NCBI GenBank assembly: GCA_022827225.1
Contig: JAJDTJ010000149.1
Coordinates: 1 to 64,000 of the forward strand
DNA from: Candidatus Poribacteria bacterium
Lineage (GTDB): Bacteria > Poribacteria > WGA-4E > WGA-3G
Length of the DNA stretch: 64,000 nt
Direction of reading: 5' to 3'
The number at the start of each line of letters is the position of its first letter. Within the stretch, counting starts at the first letter, position 1. Below the pieces are notes generated by a model. The model did not search any database, was not told the DNA's origin, and saw only the letters and a program-made list of their open reading frames with translations. Shown here in pieces: positions 25,053 through 34,295 of this stretch. The translations under genes and the position numbers were made by a program.

Positions 25053-26294
25053 CTAATTGTCCTCAGCCGATTTCTCAACAGGCATATCTGGTCTCTCAAT
25101 AACTGCCTTCTTGGTAAAACTTGCACGTCCGCCTTCAGGTGCAGTCGCTCCCCACCTGCCATTGCCATATCTTGACATGATGACGTAATCTTTCATCTCG
25201 GTGTTGCCGCCATCTCGTTCATGCTCTCCCCAATCGGTATACTCAACTGGTTCACCACTGTGCCAAGCCCACTGTCCCTCCTCAGCGACATCACTGAGTC
25301 CGATCCAAAATTCCTCTCGCTCAAAGACGCCTTGGAGCCATTCATTTTCTGCTTTATCGTTAATGGAAACCAGATAAGCATTTTCTGCAGTAGCCTGTTC
25401 CATAGCATCCGCTATATTGTCGCAATAAATCCTTTTGTAAGCGTGTCCGTTTGCCGGATTCACTATCCATACAGATGGTGGATTCATAAATGCTATTAAT
25501 GCATCGGATGTAGGCGGCAAAGGACGTTCTGCCGGTGGTACTTGGTTGCCGTTGAGTGTCAAAAGTAGATGAACTTGCGGTTGCCCTTCATGCAAAATAA
25601 ACGGCGGTGCTTTTGCGAGAAGTCCGAGATGTTCAACACCAAGTGTATAGAATTGAGTTTCACCATCCTCCCTAAGGTTTTCCACAAAATATCCGTCAGT
25701 GTCGGTTTGCTTTCCACCGCTTGAACTCCCGCCCCCACTTCCGTCCAAATCTGTTCGTATCATACGAACCCGGATTTGGGCGTTGGTAACCGGGGTGCCG
25801 TCGGCAAAAACGAGGCGTGCGCGGACCTGCGGTCGGATATCTGTTTTTACTGTAATAACAGCATCTTCGATCTCTGTTCCTGCTTCTAAGGAAAATTGTA
25901 TTGTGTTGAAAGGTGGATGTGGATGACCCCTCGGATAAAGCGTTATTTCATTGATTTTGATAGACAGGATTTGGATTGTTGTCTGTTCACCTACGGCACC
26001 TTTTAGGACAAATCTGACGGATTCCATTGGCGTAATGGGCCAGATGGAAAAATTCCCCTCTGCGTCGGTCTGTCTTTCCCAGAGTGGCACGACACCTTCT
26101 TCCAGTCTGTTCCCCATAACTTTATAGGGTTGAATCGCTATTGAAATACCGACAACCGGATCCCCGGCTTCATTAACAACACGTCCAGAAACAGTTACAC
26201 CTTCTTGTGCGAAGGTGGACGAGGATGCTAAAAAACAGAGCACCGCAATACCGACGAAATATCGGATTTTTTGTTTGAAACTTTGAAAATTCAT
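25053..26294 (-). CDS. secreted carboxypeptidase-regulatory-like / C-type-lectin-like protein (paralogue B)
   Basis: The 413-residue paralogue starts at ATG 26294 with AAGGA upstream and a signal peptide cleaving near residue 29 (TFAQEG). The first beta domain has GRVVNEAGDPVVG, the second RARLVFADGTPVTNA. The linker is short compared with paralogue A. The lectin-like part (about 277-405) has NPANGHAYKRIYC, FWIGLSDVAEEGQW, GEPVEYTDW and GRWGAT. The single mature cysteine is again at the start of this domain. The gap to paralogue A is 79 bases, so co-transcription is likely. Confidence 0.82.
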   Translation of the reverse strand: MNFQSFKQKIRYFVGIAVLCFLASSSTFAQEGVTVSGRVVNEAGDPVVGISIAIQPYKVMGNRLEEGVVPLWERQTDAEGNFSIWPITPMESVRFVLKGAVGEQTTIQILSIKINEITLYPRGHPHPPFNTIQFSLEAGTEIEDAVITVKTDIRPQVRARLVFADGTPVTNAQIRVRMIRTDLDGSGGGSSSGGKQTDTDGYFVENLREDGETQFYTLGVEHLGLLAKAPPFILHEGQPQVHLLLTLNGNQVPPAERPLPPTSDALIAFMNPPSVWIVNPANGHAYKRIYCDNIADAMEQATAENAYLVSINDKAENEWLQGVFEREEFWIGLSDVAEEGQWAWHSGEPVEYTDWGEHERDGGNTEMKDYVIMSRYGNGRWGATAPEGGRASFTKKAVIERPDMPVEKSAEDN

Positions 26295-26356
26295 ATTAGA
26301 TTTCCTTTTTTGGATATTGAAACATCAATTGGAGAAAAACCGCAGCCCGACAAAGA

Positions 26357-27727
26357 CTATTGCCCATCAAACGCATCTACCTTTTCAAGAAGTGCCATCG
26401 CAGTCATGCGCAAGAGTACGCTGTGAGAACTAACGGCATACCATTTTCCATCAGTGAATGTTGTAACAACGTAGTCTCTTTCGTCGGAACTTTCTTTAAC
26501 ATCAGACGGTTCAGCAAAAAAATCATCGGGTAACCAGTTCTCATAGGTAAGAGGATCGCCGTTATCCCACTGCCATTGTCCTTCCTTTTCTGCATCGCTG
26601 AGTCCTATCCAGTAAAATTCATGTCCAAAAACCGCTGAGAGCCACGCCTGTTCCTCAGCGTCATTAATCGCGACGAGATGCGCTTTTTCTTCTGCTGCTT
26701 GCGTAACAGCATCATCACGAGACTCGCATAGAATCCTTTTATAGGCATGTCCATTTGCCGGGTTGACGATCCAAACTGCGTCAAACGCTGTGACCGGTAT
26801 AGGTCGCGGTTTCGGGGGCGTAGTTGGCGGAATGAATGGCGGCTTATCAGGTGGTGGTTCGGCGGCAATCGGTTCACTGTCAAACGTCAATCTCAGACCG
26901 TCAAGGCGTTCTCCAGGGCTTAGGCGTACAGGTCCAGCTGTTGCACTCAGTTCTTGGTATTTCACTGAAATTGTGTAGTTTGAGGTATCGTCTTTCTCAT
27001 CAAAATAAAAGAGAAAGTAGCCATCGGCATCTGTTCGAGGGCTCCCACCTGAACTCCGGTGTCCTTGTCCATCTATGTGAGCGGCACTGTAGCTGAGACG
27101 CAGCCGCGCATTGCGTAGCGGTGTCCCGTCTTTAAAGAGGACACGTCCGCGAATTCGCATCCGGGGTTGCATAGTGATTTGCACGTTTTTAATATGCGAT
27201 CCTGGATCAACATCAAACGCGATTAGACTAAAATCGTCGCGCGGATAGAGAGTTATACCTCGAATATCAATAGATAAAACCTCAAAGTCGGGTTCAAAAT
27301 CTTCGGGTTCCATCTCCGTAACGCCACTTGTGTAAATCGTAGCGAAGTCCTTTTCTTCTATAGCCTTCACAATTCTTGTCTCAAGTTCACGCGGAAAGAG
27401 GTTATCCACATTCTGTGGAAGTGCGCTGAAATACAACATCCCTGATGCAATACCTGTGATGGAAAATCGACCGTCTCCATCCGTGCGTGCGCGTCGCGTC
27501 GTCGGATAACTCATCGGATGAAAAGCAGGTCGAGATCCGTGTCCAATAACCATCGCTGGTGCAATCATAACTGGTAACTCTGCAACCGGATTTCCTTCCA
27601 CATCAATAACGCGTCCGGAGAAAGTTCCTGTCTCTTCTTCGGCAACACTGTGTGAACCTAAGGTAATAAAAAGCAAAACAACTGTTATTAACAAGGACAA
27701 ACCTTTTGTATGGGGTGAATGTTTCAT
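26357..27727 (-). CDS. secreted carboxypeptidase-regulatory-like / C-type-lectin-like protein (paralogue C)
   Basis: The start is ATG 27727 (MKHSPHTKG) because AAAGGAG lies just upstream; the frame continues to 27751. The 456-residue product has a signal peptide to about residue 30, a beta domain with GRVIDVEGNPVAELP, an insertion of about 45 residues not found in A, B or D, then RIRGRVLFKDGTPLRNA. A proline-rich linker (PPDKPPFIPPTTPPKP) leads to the lectin-like domain with NPANGHAYKRILC, YWIGLSDAEKEGQW, GDPLTYENW and GKWYAV. One cysteine remains in the mature protein. Gaps to B and D are 62 and 125 bases. Confidence 0.82.
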   Translation of the reverse strand: MKHSPHTKGLSLLITVVLLFITLGSHSVAEEETGTFSGRVIDVEGNPVAELPVMIAPAMVIGHGSRPAFHPMSYPTTRRARTDGDGRFSITGIASGMLYFSALPQNVDNLFPRELETRIVKAIEEKDFATIYTSGVTEMEPEDFEPDFEVLSIDIRGITLYPRDDFSLIAFDVDPGSHIKNVQITMQPRMRIRGRVLFKDGTPLRNARLRLSYSAAHIDGQGHRSSGGSPRTDADGYFLFYFDEKDDTSNYTISVKYQELSATAGPVRLSPGERLDGLRLTFDSEPIAAEPPPDKPPFIPPTTPPKPRPIPVTAFDAVWIVNPANGHAYKRILCESRDDAVTQAAEEKAHLVAINDAEEQAWLSAVFGHEFYWIGLSDAEKEGQWQWDNGDPLTYENWLPDDFFAEPSDVKESSDERDYVVTTFTDGKWYAVSSHSVLLRMTAMALLEKVDAFDGQ

Positions 27728-27852
27728 AGCTTTCTCCTTTGCGTAGGACATGAGACTTACACCATTTTGAAATAATCATGAAGTGTGTGGTGATGCGGAA
27801 CAAGCTAAAAAGTTTGTTCTACATAAAGAGAGATTTATTCACACAAATGGTA

Positions 27853-29106
27853 TTACTTTTTGATCGGCAAATTTTCTTTTTCAATGAGTGCTGTCCGAAC
27901 CAGAGATATTCCGTCGTGTCCCGGTCCAAAACTCTGCCATTTTCCTGAAGGACCTAAAATGACATAATCCTCATCTCCGATACTGGTATCATTGGGTTCC
28001 TGAAGTGCCCAATTCGTGTAGGTAAGTGGTTCGCCGTTGTCCCATACCCATTGCCCCTCTTCGGCAGTGTCATTAAGCCCGATCCAGCTCGGTCGGCCGC
28101 CAAAGACGGTCTGCAACCATTTCTGCTCCATTTCATCACTGATAGTAACGAGATACGCGCCTTTGGCAGCAGCCTGCGTTTGGGCATCCTCCCAATCCTC
28201 GCATCGAATTCTTTTGTAAGTGTGCCGATTTTCTGGACGGATGACCCATACATCTTCTAAACTGGAACTCGCTATGGGTCGGGGGCTATTTGTTGAGGCA
28301 GACGCGCCGGCAAACCTGCCGCGCTGTGCCTGCAAAGGCGAGGCAGGCATGTCGTCAAGCGTGAAAACAACCTCCTGCGTTTTATCTCCGGGTTTAAGGA
28401 TAATCGGTTTCGCACTCACGGTTTGTCCTTGGTAGACGACCGATAGCATGTAAAATGTTGGTCCCCCGAATTCTCCTTCCACATAGTAGGTAAAATACCC
28501 CTTAGCATCAGTCCGTATACCACCGTATGATCCGGAAGAATTCCCGTATAAACTCACGGATCGTAAACGGAGGCGGATATCTGCATTGGAGATCGGTGTC
28601 CCATTTGTCCGTTGCAGGCTGCCACGGATGTGCGGTTGTTGGATGATAATTTCAATGTTTTCGATGCGTCTACCCGGGCTCGTAGCAAACACAACACCGC
28701 GTTCCATCATCCCACTTGGATAGAGGAATAATCCGCCAATTTTAACCTTTACAATGCGGACATCTGATCTACGTGATGGAGATAGCGATAATAATACGGG
28801 ACCATCAATAACAGTGGCGAAGGTGAAACGTCCCTCCGCATCACTTTCCGCGCGAAATGGCAAAGGGCCTTCAATTGGGGCATTAGGTTCTTGAATGATG
28901 GGGAACCAAGCACCATTACCGTCAAACACAGGAACAATAGCTACAACGCACCCGGCAATTGGATTTTCAGTTCCATCAATGACACGTCCAGAGAAGGTGG
29001 TTAATGCGCCTTCCTGGGCACTGCTGCTCCAAATAACTGTGAAAAGCAGCACAGTAATACCAACGAAAAAAACAACAACTTTTTTTCCGAAACACAGATG
29101 TATCAC
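27853..29106 (-). CDS. secreted carboxypeptidase-regulatory-like / C-type-lectin-like protein (paralogue D)
   Basis: The start is GTG 29106 (AAAGGAG about nine bases upstream), giving a signal peptide that ends near residue 31 (SSAQEG). The beta domains show GRVIDGTENPIAG and RGSLQRTNGTPISNA. The lectin-like domain diverges most: NRHTYKRIRC, SWIGLNDTAEEGQW, GEPLTYTNW and then QEPNDTS. That EPN recalls the mannose-type calcium-site triplet of C-type lectins, but its position has not been aligned. Besides the conserved cysteine there is one more in GCVVAI of the first beta domain. Length 417 residues. Confidence 0.8.
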   Translation of the reverse strand: MIHLCFGKKVVVFFVGITVLLFTVIWSSSAQEGALTTFSGRVIDGTENPIAGCVVAIVPVFDGNGAWFPIIQEPNAPIEGPLPFRAESDAEGRFTFATVIDGPVLLSLSPSRRSDVRIVKVKIGGLFLYPSGMMERGVVFATSPGRRIENIEIIIQQPHIRGSLQRTNGTPISNADIRLRLRSVSLYGNSSGSYGGIRTDAKGYFTYYVEGEFGGPTFYMLSVVYQGQTVSAKPIILKPGDKTQEVVFTLDDMPASPLQAQRGRFAGASASTNSPRPIASSSLEDVWVIRPENRHTYKRIRCEDWEDAQTQAAAKGAYLVTISDEMEQKWLQTVFGGRPSWIGLNDTAEEGQWVWDNGEPLTYTNWALQEPNDTSIGDEDYVILGPSGKWQSFGPGHDGISLVRTALIEKENLPIKK

Positions 29107-29131
29107 GATTTTTCTCCTTTAGGAAGGGAGT

Positions 29132-30634
29132 TTACTCCTCACCGGACTGCTCTGCGGCAGGTGCTTTAGAAACCAATCCATCCTTTTCAATGATTGCCTC
29201 TCGCGTCGCTCGCCAGAAATGGCTTTTGGGACCGACAGACATCCATTCACCATCCCTAAAAGTAATCACAACGTAGTCCTTTTCGGTTTCCGGCTGTCCG
29301 TCTGGGAAAATCGGTTCGGTTGCCCAGTTCGTATAGGTAACAGGTTCACCACTATCCCACTGCCATTCGCCTTCTTTTTCAACGTCGGTAAGTCCGATCC
29401 ATGTGGAATGGGACCTAAAAATGACCTGAAGCCAGTGTTGCTCTTCTTCATCGTTAATGGAGACGAGATGTGCTCCCTCTTCAACAGCTTGTTGTTGTGC
29501 ATCGTGCCAGTCTTGACACTGAATTTTTTTGTATGCATGCCCGTTTGCGGGGTTAATAACCCACACCCTTTTCGGCGGTTTTGGGGGTTGCGGTGGCACA
29601 ACCGCTCGGGCGCGGACTTTCGGTTGGACTTCAACCTGTTCAATAACAACATTTTCAGCACCAGGAGGGACTTTACCTTGTTCAATCGGACCACCGGCAC
29701 CAACCGGTCGATCAATGGGTTGTTCGACATCAAGCGGGTTACCGTCAAGTGTTATAACCAGATTCTCTGGTGCCACTCCATCTTTGAGGAGAAAAGGACC
29801 TGCGCCTCCAGACAGCCCACTGTATTTTATAGAGAGCGTGTAAAATCCGGGTTCATCCCTATATTGTATAAAATTACCATCGGCATCGGTAAAAAAGATT
29901 GTACCATGCGTACCACCGCTTCTCGGATTATCCTCTCGCCCGTATTGCATGCTGAGGTCTCCGTTGGCATTGGCAACCGGAGTACCGTCGGCAAAAAGGA
30001 GCTGTGCTTGGATCCGCAACCGCTGCTTAACCGTGATTTCGACATTTTCAAGGCGGACACCAGGCTTCAGGGCAAACGTGAGTCCTCTCATAAAAGGTGG
30101 AACGTGTCTTCCATCATTATAAAAGAAGGTGACTTTCCCGATCCGAAGGGAGAGAATCTTCATATCCGGTTCAAACGGGACAGGTCTCATAAATTCGGGT
30201 GGAACCTCTGCCCCTTGGCGAATTTTTTCGGGGTCAACCTTCTCAAATGCCTCTACCATAGCTTTTAAAGCAGCGTTTAATTGGACAAGACCGGGTCGGA
30301 TATTAGCGACACTGAAAGTGCCATTAGAATCGGTTTCTACATTGACAGTCATACGAGGCATTCCTGGCACCTTCATACCTTCTGGAGGTCTTTGAAAAAA
30401 GTTTAAGCGTCCGCCGTCACGTTGTAGATGCCCTTCGTGTAGACGCATAGGTTGAAGGGTGAACGTAAACCCGGCAATTGGGTTTCCTTGCGAATCAACG
30501 ACTTTGCCCGACATGCCGCTCGGCGGTTGTAATGTTGGGTTCTCAGCATCTTGTGCTGCTGCAATGTATGTTACGGTGAACAAAAGTATCAGTGCTAACA
30601 CTGTGAGTTTTTGTATGGTGTAGGTACGATCCAT
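29132..30634 (-). CDS. secreted carboxypeptidase-regulatory-like / C-type-lectin-like protein (paralogue E)
   Basis: ATG 30634 (MDRTYTIQKL) is chosen because AAGGAG lies eight bases upstream; the frame extends to 30679, overlapping paralogue F. This is the longest member (500 residues). After the signal peptide (cleavage near AAAQD) come a beta domain with GKVVDSQGNPIAG, an insertion of about 60 residues, then RIQAQLLFADGTPVANA. A Pro/Val/Glu-rich linker precedes the lectin-like domain with NPANGHAYKKIQC, TWIGLTDVEKEGEW, GEPVTYTNW and GEWMSV. Only one cysteine lies in the mature chain. A long opposite-strand frame over this gene is a shadow. Confidence 0.82.
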   Translation of the reverse strand: MDRTYTIQKLTVLALILLFTVTYIAAAQDAENPTLQPPSGMSGKVVDSQGNPIAGFTFTLQPMRLHEGHLQRDGGRLNFFQRPPEGMKVPGMPRMTVNVETDSNGTFSVANIRPGLVQLNAALKAMVEAFEKVDPEKIRQGAEVPPEFMRPVPFEPDMKILSLRIGKVTFFYNDGRHVPPFMRGLTFALKPGVRLENVEITVKQRLRIQAQLLFADGTPVANANGDLSMQYGREDNPRSGGTHGTIFFTDADGNFIQYRDEPGFYTLSIKYSGLSGGAGPFLLKDGVAPENLVITLDGNPLDVEQPIDRPVGAGGPIEQGKVPPGAENVVIEQVEVQPKVRARAVVPPQPPKPPKRVWVINPANGHAYKKIQCQDWHDAQQQAVEEGAHLVSINDEEEQHWLQVIFRSHSTWIGLTDVEKEGEWQWDSGEPVTYTNWATEPIFPDGQPETEKDYVVITFRDGEWMSVGPKSHFWRATREAIIEKDGLVSKAPAAEQSGEE

Positions 30635-30662
30635 TTCTATATCTCCTTGTGTTTTGAAGCAT

Positions 30663-31985
30663 TCAACGCTTTTCGCCATTGCTTTCTGGTTCAGGCGCGC
30701 CGATGATGAGATTCTCTTTTTCGAGAATCGCTCGCTCTGTCATGCGGATGAGTGGGTTCCCTGGACGCGCTACCTGCCATTTTCCTGACATTCCGACAAG
30801 GACGATGTAATTCGGTTTCGCATCACCATCTTGAGCGGCTGTGTTGATCTTGGTAGCCTCCTGTGCCGACATCCAGTTTGTATAGGTGATCGGTTCGCCG
30901 TTATCCCACTGTTGTTTTCCTTCTTCTGAATTGTTGATCAATCCGATCCAATAGTTTTCGCTTTTTCCAAAGACTTCAAGGAACCACTCCTGTTCTGCTT
31001 CGTCGTTGATAGTGACGAGATGTGCGTCTTGGGCATCCGCTTGTGCTTGTGCTTCTTCACGCGTTTCACAACGAATCATTTTGTAGGCGTGTCGATTGTC
31101 GGGGTTGATTGCCCACATGCCTTCGCGTTCGCGCCTTCGCGCCGCTTCAAAGCGAGCAGGATCGCGGGCTTGAGGTGGTCTTACGACGATCCTTTCAGGC
31201 TTAGGTGCTTCAGGTTTATCTTCAAGTTTTAAAACGAGTCCATCAAGCCGCTGCCCTTCCTCAAGTAAGATCTCCTCGGATTCCACGGTTTGTCCCTGGT
31301 ATGTTACAGTGACCGTGTAATAGGCATTGCCATCATCTAAATAGTCCACAAAGTAACCCTCTTCATCAAGGTTTCTTGTGCCACCGCCACTACCTTGGCC
31401 TCTACCATCTACATCGCGGTGGCTAACTCTGAGATTAACCCTCGCATTACGGAGCGGGGTACCATCAGCGGAAAGAACACGCCCGCGAATCCGCATCCGA
31501 AGTCGGACAGTTATCTCCACGTTTTCAATATCTGCATCCGGTTCAATAGCAAAATTAAGACCTCCAATAAGACCTGCTGCAAAATGTTGCCGGTGTGGAT
31601 CTAAGTAGATGGGTATTCCCTCGATTTCGACAGAGAGCATTTCATAATCTGAATTGCGCTCAGGGAATAGTGTTAATCGACTCACCGAAGGTGTAGCGAT
31701 GTTCCGAATCGAAAACGCGCCTGTTGCGTCTGTTTCACTCGGCGGTGCTGGTGGAAACATACCTTCAAACCACTCAGGGAGCTCAACTTGCACCCGATGG
31801 TGTGGGTCTGGTGGTGTGTTGCCCGGAAATGACGGGAGAGCGATAATGAGGCCTTCAACGGGTTGTCCGTCCTCGTCAACGACTCTACCTGAAAAACTTG
31901 CCGCTATGCTCGATAAAGAAGTCGCAAACAAAAGTGCCACACTCGCGACGAAAACTATAACGGATGTCACGTAAGAACGTTTCAT
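30663..31985 (-). CDS. secreted carboxypeptidase-regulatory-like / C-type-lectin-like protein (paralogue F, first in the array)
   Basis: The start is ATG 31985 (MKRSYVTSVIV) with AAAGGAG upstream; the frame to 32096 would put 37 polar residues before the signal peptide. The 440-residue product has a signal peptide (to about residue 30), GRVVDEDGQPVEG, RIRGRVLSADGTPLRNA, a basic Arg/Glu-rich linker and the lectin-like domain with NPDNRHAYKMIRC, YWIGLINNSEEGKQQW, GEPITYTNW and GKWQVA. The single cysteine is conserved. A strong sigma70-like promoter lies about 75 bases upstream, probably driving the whole array. Confidence 0.82.
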   Translation of the reverse strand: MKRSYVTSVIVFVASVALLFATSLSSIAASFSGRVVDEDGQPVEGLIIALPSFPGNTPPDPHHRVQVELPEWFEGMFPPAPPSETDATGAFSIRNIATPSVSRLTLFPERNSDYEMLSVEIEGIPIYLDPHRQHFAAGLIGGLNFAIEPDADIENVEITVRLRMRIRGRVLSADGTPLRNARVNLRVSHRDVDGRGQGSGGGTRNLDEEGYFVDYLDDGNAYYTVTVTYQGQTVESEEILLEEGQRLDGLVLKLEDKPEAPKPERIVVRPPQARDPARFEAARRREREGMWAINPDNRHAYKMIRCETREEAQAQADAQDAHLVTINDEAEQEWFLEVFGKSENYWIGLINNSEEGKQQWDNGEPITYTNWMSAQEATKINTAAQDGDAKPNYIVLVGMSGKWQVARPGNPLIRMTERAILEKENLIIGAPEPESNGEKR

Positions 31986-32057
31986 GGTGAACGTCTCCTT
32001 TTGCGGATGTTTGAAGTGAAAAAGTTGAAGTGATTGGAGATAACTGGACTGTAACAT

Positions 32058-32086
32058 ATTGTAACATTTGTGTTTGTTATTGGCAA
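32058..32086 (-). promoter_or_regulatory. sigma70-like promoter of the lectin-like gene array
   Basis: Read on the minus strand, TTGCCA (32086-32081) and TACAAT (32063-32058) are separated by exactly 17 bases. It lies about 72 bases upstream of the first paralogue's ATG. Confidence 0.65.
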
Positions 32087-32114
32087 CATTAATCATTTAT
32101 TTTCCTTAATTGTG

Positions 32115-32143
32115 TTGACAAAATTCAGGGTGAATGGTAACAT
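32115..32143 (+). promoter_or_regulatory. sigma70-like promoter of the sugar-acid dehydratase run
   Basis: TTGACA (32115-32120) and TAACAT (32138-32143) are separated by 17 bases, about 77 bases before the dehydratase start. It is divergent from the lectin-array promoter, with only about 28 bases between their -35 boxes, so both may share regulation. Confidence 0.6.
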
Positions 32144-32219
32144 AGCATCCAAAGTCCACGAAAATCTATTTTGACCTGCAAGCTGCTGCTTGCGAGCCGT
32201 ATTACTCCGGGGAATCTTC

Positions 32220-33323
32220 ATGAAGATAACAAAATTAGAAACATTTCTGGTAAAACCGCGCTGGCTGTTCCTTAAAATCCATACGGATGAAGGACTTGTA
32301 GGGCTCGGTGAACCGATTTTAGAGGGACGCGCGAAAACGTGTGCGCAAGCCGTTGATGAACTGGCACCCTATCTCATCGGTGAAGATCCGAGGCGCGTTG
32401 TTCACCACTGGCAGGCGATGTATCGCCACGCATTTTATCGCGGGGGGCCGATCCTGACAAGCGCGCTCAGCGGCGTAGAGCAGGCACTCTGGGACCTCGC
32501 TGGAAAGTCGCTCGGTGTTCCCGTCTATCAACTCTTCGGCGGACCAACACGCGACCGCATCAGACTCTACAAAGGCGGCGGCGACCCAGACGGAATCAAA
32601 GAGTGGATTGATAAAGGTTTTACCGCCTTTAAAACAGGTGTTGCAGGCGGTAGACCCGCACGTATTATCGAAAATAAAGCCTTCATCGACAGAGCCGTGA
32701 ATCACTTCGCAGCACTCCGAGAAGCCGCAGGTACAGAAGTCGATTTAGCCATCGATTTTCACGGGGCAGTCAGCCCGCAGACCGCTAAGGTACTGATTAA
32801 AGCGTTAGAACCCTACCAACCGATGTTCGTTGAAGAACCGATCCAGTGCCAAAATGTTGATACACTCGCCGAAATCGCGCGAAGTACGCATCTCCCGATT
32901 GCGACAGGCGAACGGATTTTCACGAAGTGGGGGTTCCGTGAAATCTTAGAGAAACAGGCAGCGTCTGTCCTCCAACCCGACCTCTGCCACGCCGGAGGTA
33001 TCAACGAAGTACGAATTATTGCAGGTATGGCGGAAGCCTATTACGGGGGTATCGCACCGCACAACCCGCTCGGTCCCATCTCTTTAGCAGCGTGTATCCA
33101 ATTGGATGCCTCTATCCCGAACTTTGTGATGCAAGAGCATACGACGCTCGGCGAAGGCTATCTCAAGAACCCCTTCGTTTTCAAAGACGGCTTCGTTGAA
33201 CTACCGACCGGTCCCGGACTCGGTATCGAACTCGATGAAGACGCACTTGAAGATAAAATTGACCACGATTGGCTAAATCCGATGTCCTACCACCCAGACG
33301 ACGGTTCCGTTGTTGATTGGTAA
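32220..33323 (+). CDS. dgoD: enolase-superfamily dehydratase, D-galactonate dehydratase-like
   Basis: ATG 32220 (MKITKLETF) follows GGGGAA; the longer frame from 32190 is unneeded. The N-terminal capping domain starts with MKITK and contains FLKIHTDEGLVGLGEP and FYRGGPIL, close to E. coli DgoD as I remember it. The barrel shows metal ligands in AIDFHG, VEEP and ATGERIF, then the catalytic histidine segment APHNPLGPIS. This MR/MLE protein probably dehydrates a sugar acid such as galactonate; related enzymes act on other acids, so the substrate is tentative. It opens a run of sugar-metabolism genes. Length of 367 residues is typical. Confidence 0.88.
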   Translation: MKITKLETFLVKPRWLFLKIHTDEGLVGLGEPILEGRAKTCAQAVDELAPYLIGEDPRRVVHHWQAMYRHAFYRGGPILTSALSGVEQALWDLAGKSLGVPVYQLFGGPTRDRIRLYKGGGDPDGIKEWIDKGFTAFKTGVAGGRPARIIENKAFIDRAVNHFAALREAAGTEVDLAIDFHGAVSPQTAKVLIKALEPYQPMFVEEPIQCQNVDTLAEIARSTHLPIATGERIFTKWGFREILEKQAASVLQPDLCHAGGINEVRIIAGMAEAYYGGIAPHNPLGPISLAACIQLDASIPNFVMQEHTTLGEGYLKNPFVFKDGFVELPTGPGLGIELDEDALEDKIDHDWLNPMSYHPDDGSVVDW

Positions 33324-33327
33324 AGGA

Positions 33328-33483
33328 ATAGTTATAAGTTGTTGGTTATAAGTTATAAGTTAAAAGGGTTCCGATATCTTTTGCTAACCATCGGTGCTTC
33401 AATTACGTAACCACCGTTACAAAGGATGATCAAACATCAGAAACCAGACTTATAACCTATAACTTATAACTCATAAAAACTAT
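33328..33483. repeat. TTATAAGTT-type inverted-repeat element, copy 1
   Basis: The left end (about 33331-33361) repeats GTTATAAGTT; the right end (about 33449-33471) has the inverse, ACTTATAAC units. The core, from AGGGTTCCGAT to CATCAGAAACCAGACTTATA, is shared with copy 3 at 56613-56763. The whole fits a miniature inverted-repeat element with no coding capacity. It lies between the dehydratase and the first isomerase gene. Confidence 0.8.
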
Positions 33484-33484
33484 T

Positions 33485-34285
33485 ATGAAATTTATAATGT
33501 TTACAAAGCATCTGGAAGGTTTAGAGATTCCAGAGATCATTACAGCGTTAAAATCTGTCGGTGTTAGTGGGGCGGATTTATGTGTCCGCCCGGGCTATCC
33601 GGTGAACCCTGAAAACGCAACGGAGGCGTTACCCGCCGCTGCGAAACGGTTTGCCGATGCAGGTTTGTCCATCCCACTCGTCACAACACCCGGCGATTTT
33701 CTCGACCCGACACAGGAAGAGACGCGGCGTGTCTACGCCGCTGCCGGTGAGGCAGGTGTCGAAAATATCAAATTAGGATACTGGCACTGGCACGCCGAAA
33801 ATGGAGGCTATTGGGCACAAGTCGATACTATCCGCAAGCAGTTGGAAGGATTCGCGAAACTCTCCGAACAATACGGACCCCGCACCTGTATTCATAACCA
33901 TTCAGGCACCTCAATGGGACTGAATTCGTGTGCCGTGATGAATCTCGTCAAAGGTTTCGATCCCAAACACGTCGGTGTCTTTGCTGATACCGGTCATTTA
34001 TCGATTGTCGGGGAACCGATCAACATGGCACTGGATATCGTCAGATCGCACCTCGCGCTTATTGCTTTCAAGGATTTGGCACGTACACCCGGGGCGCGCG
34101 GCGGTAGAGTCGTCCGAATGGGTAAAGGCTTCGTTGACTGGGAGACGACAGTGGCGACATTACAAACTATCGGTTTTTCTGGTCCGATCAGTTTCCATAG
34201 CGAATACAGCGGAGAACCTGTGGAGACCGTCATCGATCTCGCTCGTGTAGATGTCCGTTTCATTAGAGGTTTAATGGAAAAGTAA
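33485..34285 (+). CDS. sugar phosphate isomerase/epimerase family TIM-barrel protein
   Basis: The 266-residue protein belongs to the xylose-isomerase-like TIM barrels (AP-endonuclease 2 fold). Visible metal-site segments are CIHNHSGTS, GVFADTGHLS, LIAFKDLAR and ISFHSEYSG, in the expected order. Such enzymes interconvert keto and aldo sugars or epimerise them. Start ATG 33485 lies directly after the repeat element, and I see no strong ribosome site, so translation may be weak. It is adjacent to a second, different member of the family, suggesting successive steps in one pathway. Substrate unknown. Confidence 0.85.
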   Translation: MKFIMFTKHLEGLEIPEIITALKSVGVSGADLCVRPGYPVNPENATEALPAAAKRFADAGLSIPLVTTPGDFLDPTQEETRRVYAAAGEAGVENIKLGYWHWHAENGGYWAQVDTIRKQLEGFAKLSEQYGPRTCIHNHSGTSMGLNSCAVMNLVKGFDPKHVGVFADTGHLSIVGEPINMALDIVRSHLALIAFKDLARTPGARGGRVVRMGKGFVDWETTVATLQTIGFSGPISFHSEYSGEPVETVIDLARVDVRFIRGLMEK

Positions 34286-34295
34286 AGGGAGATAC

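Noticed and set aside
29528..29760. CRISPR-like spacing among the similar lectin-like genes
   Set aside because: The repeats are full protein-coding paralogues, not short regularly spaced direct repeats.
29219..30268. Long plus-strand ORF of 349 codons
   Set aside because: It lies wholly antisense to lectin-like paralogue E, has no domain features and is explained by codon bias of the real gene.
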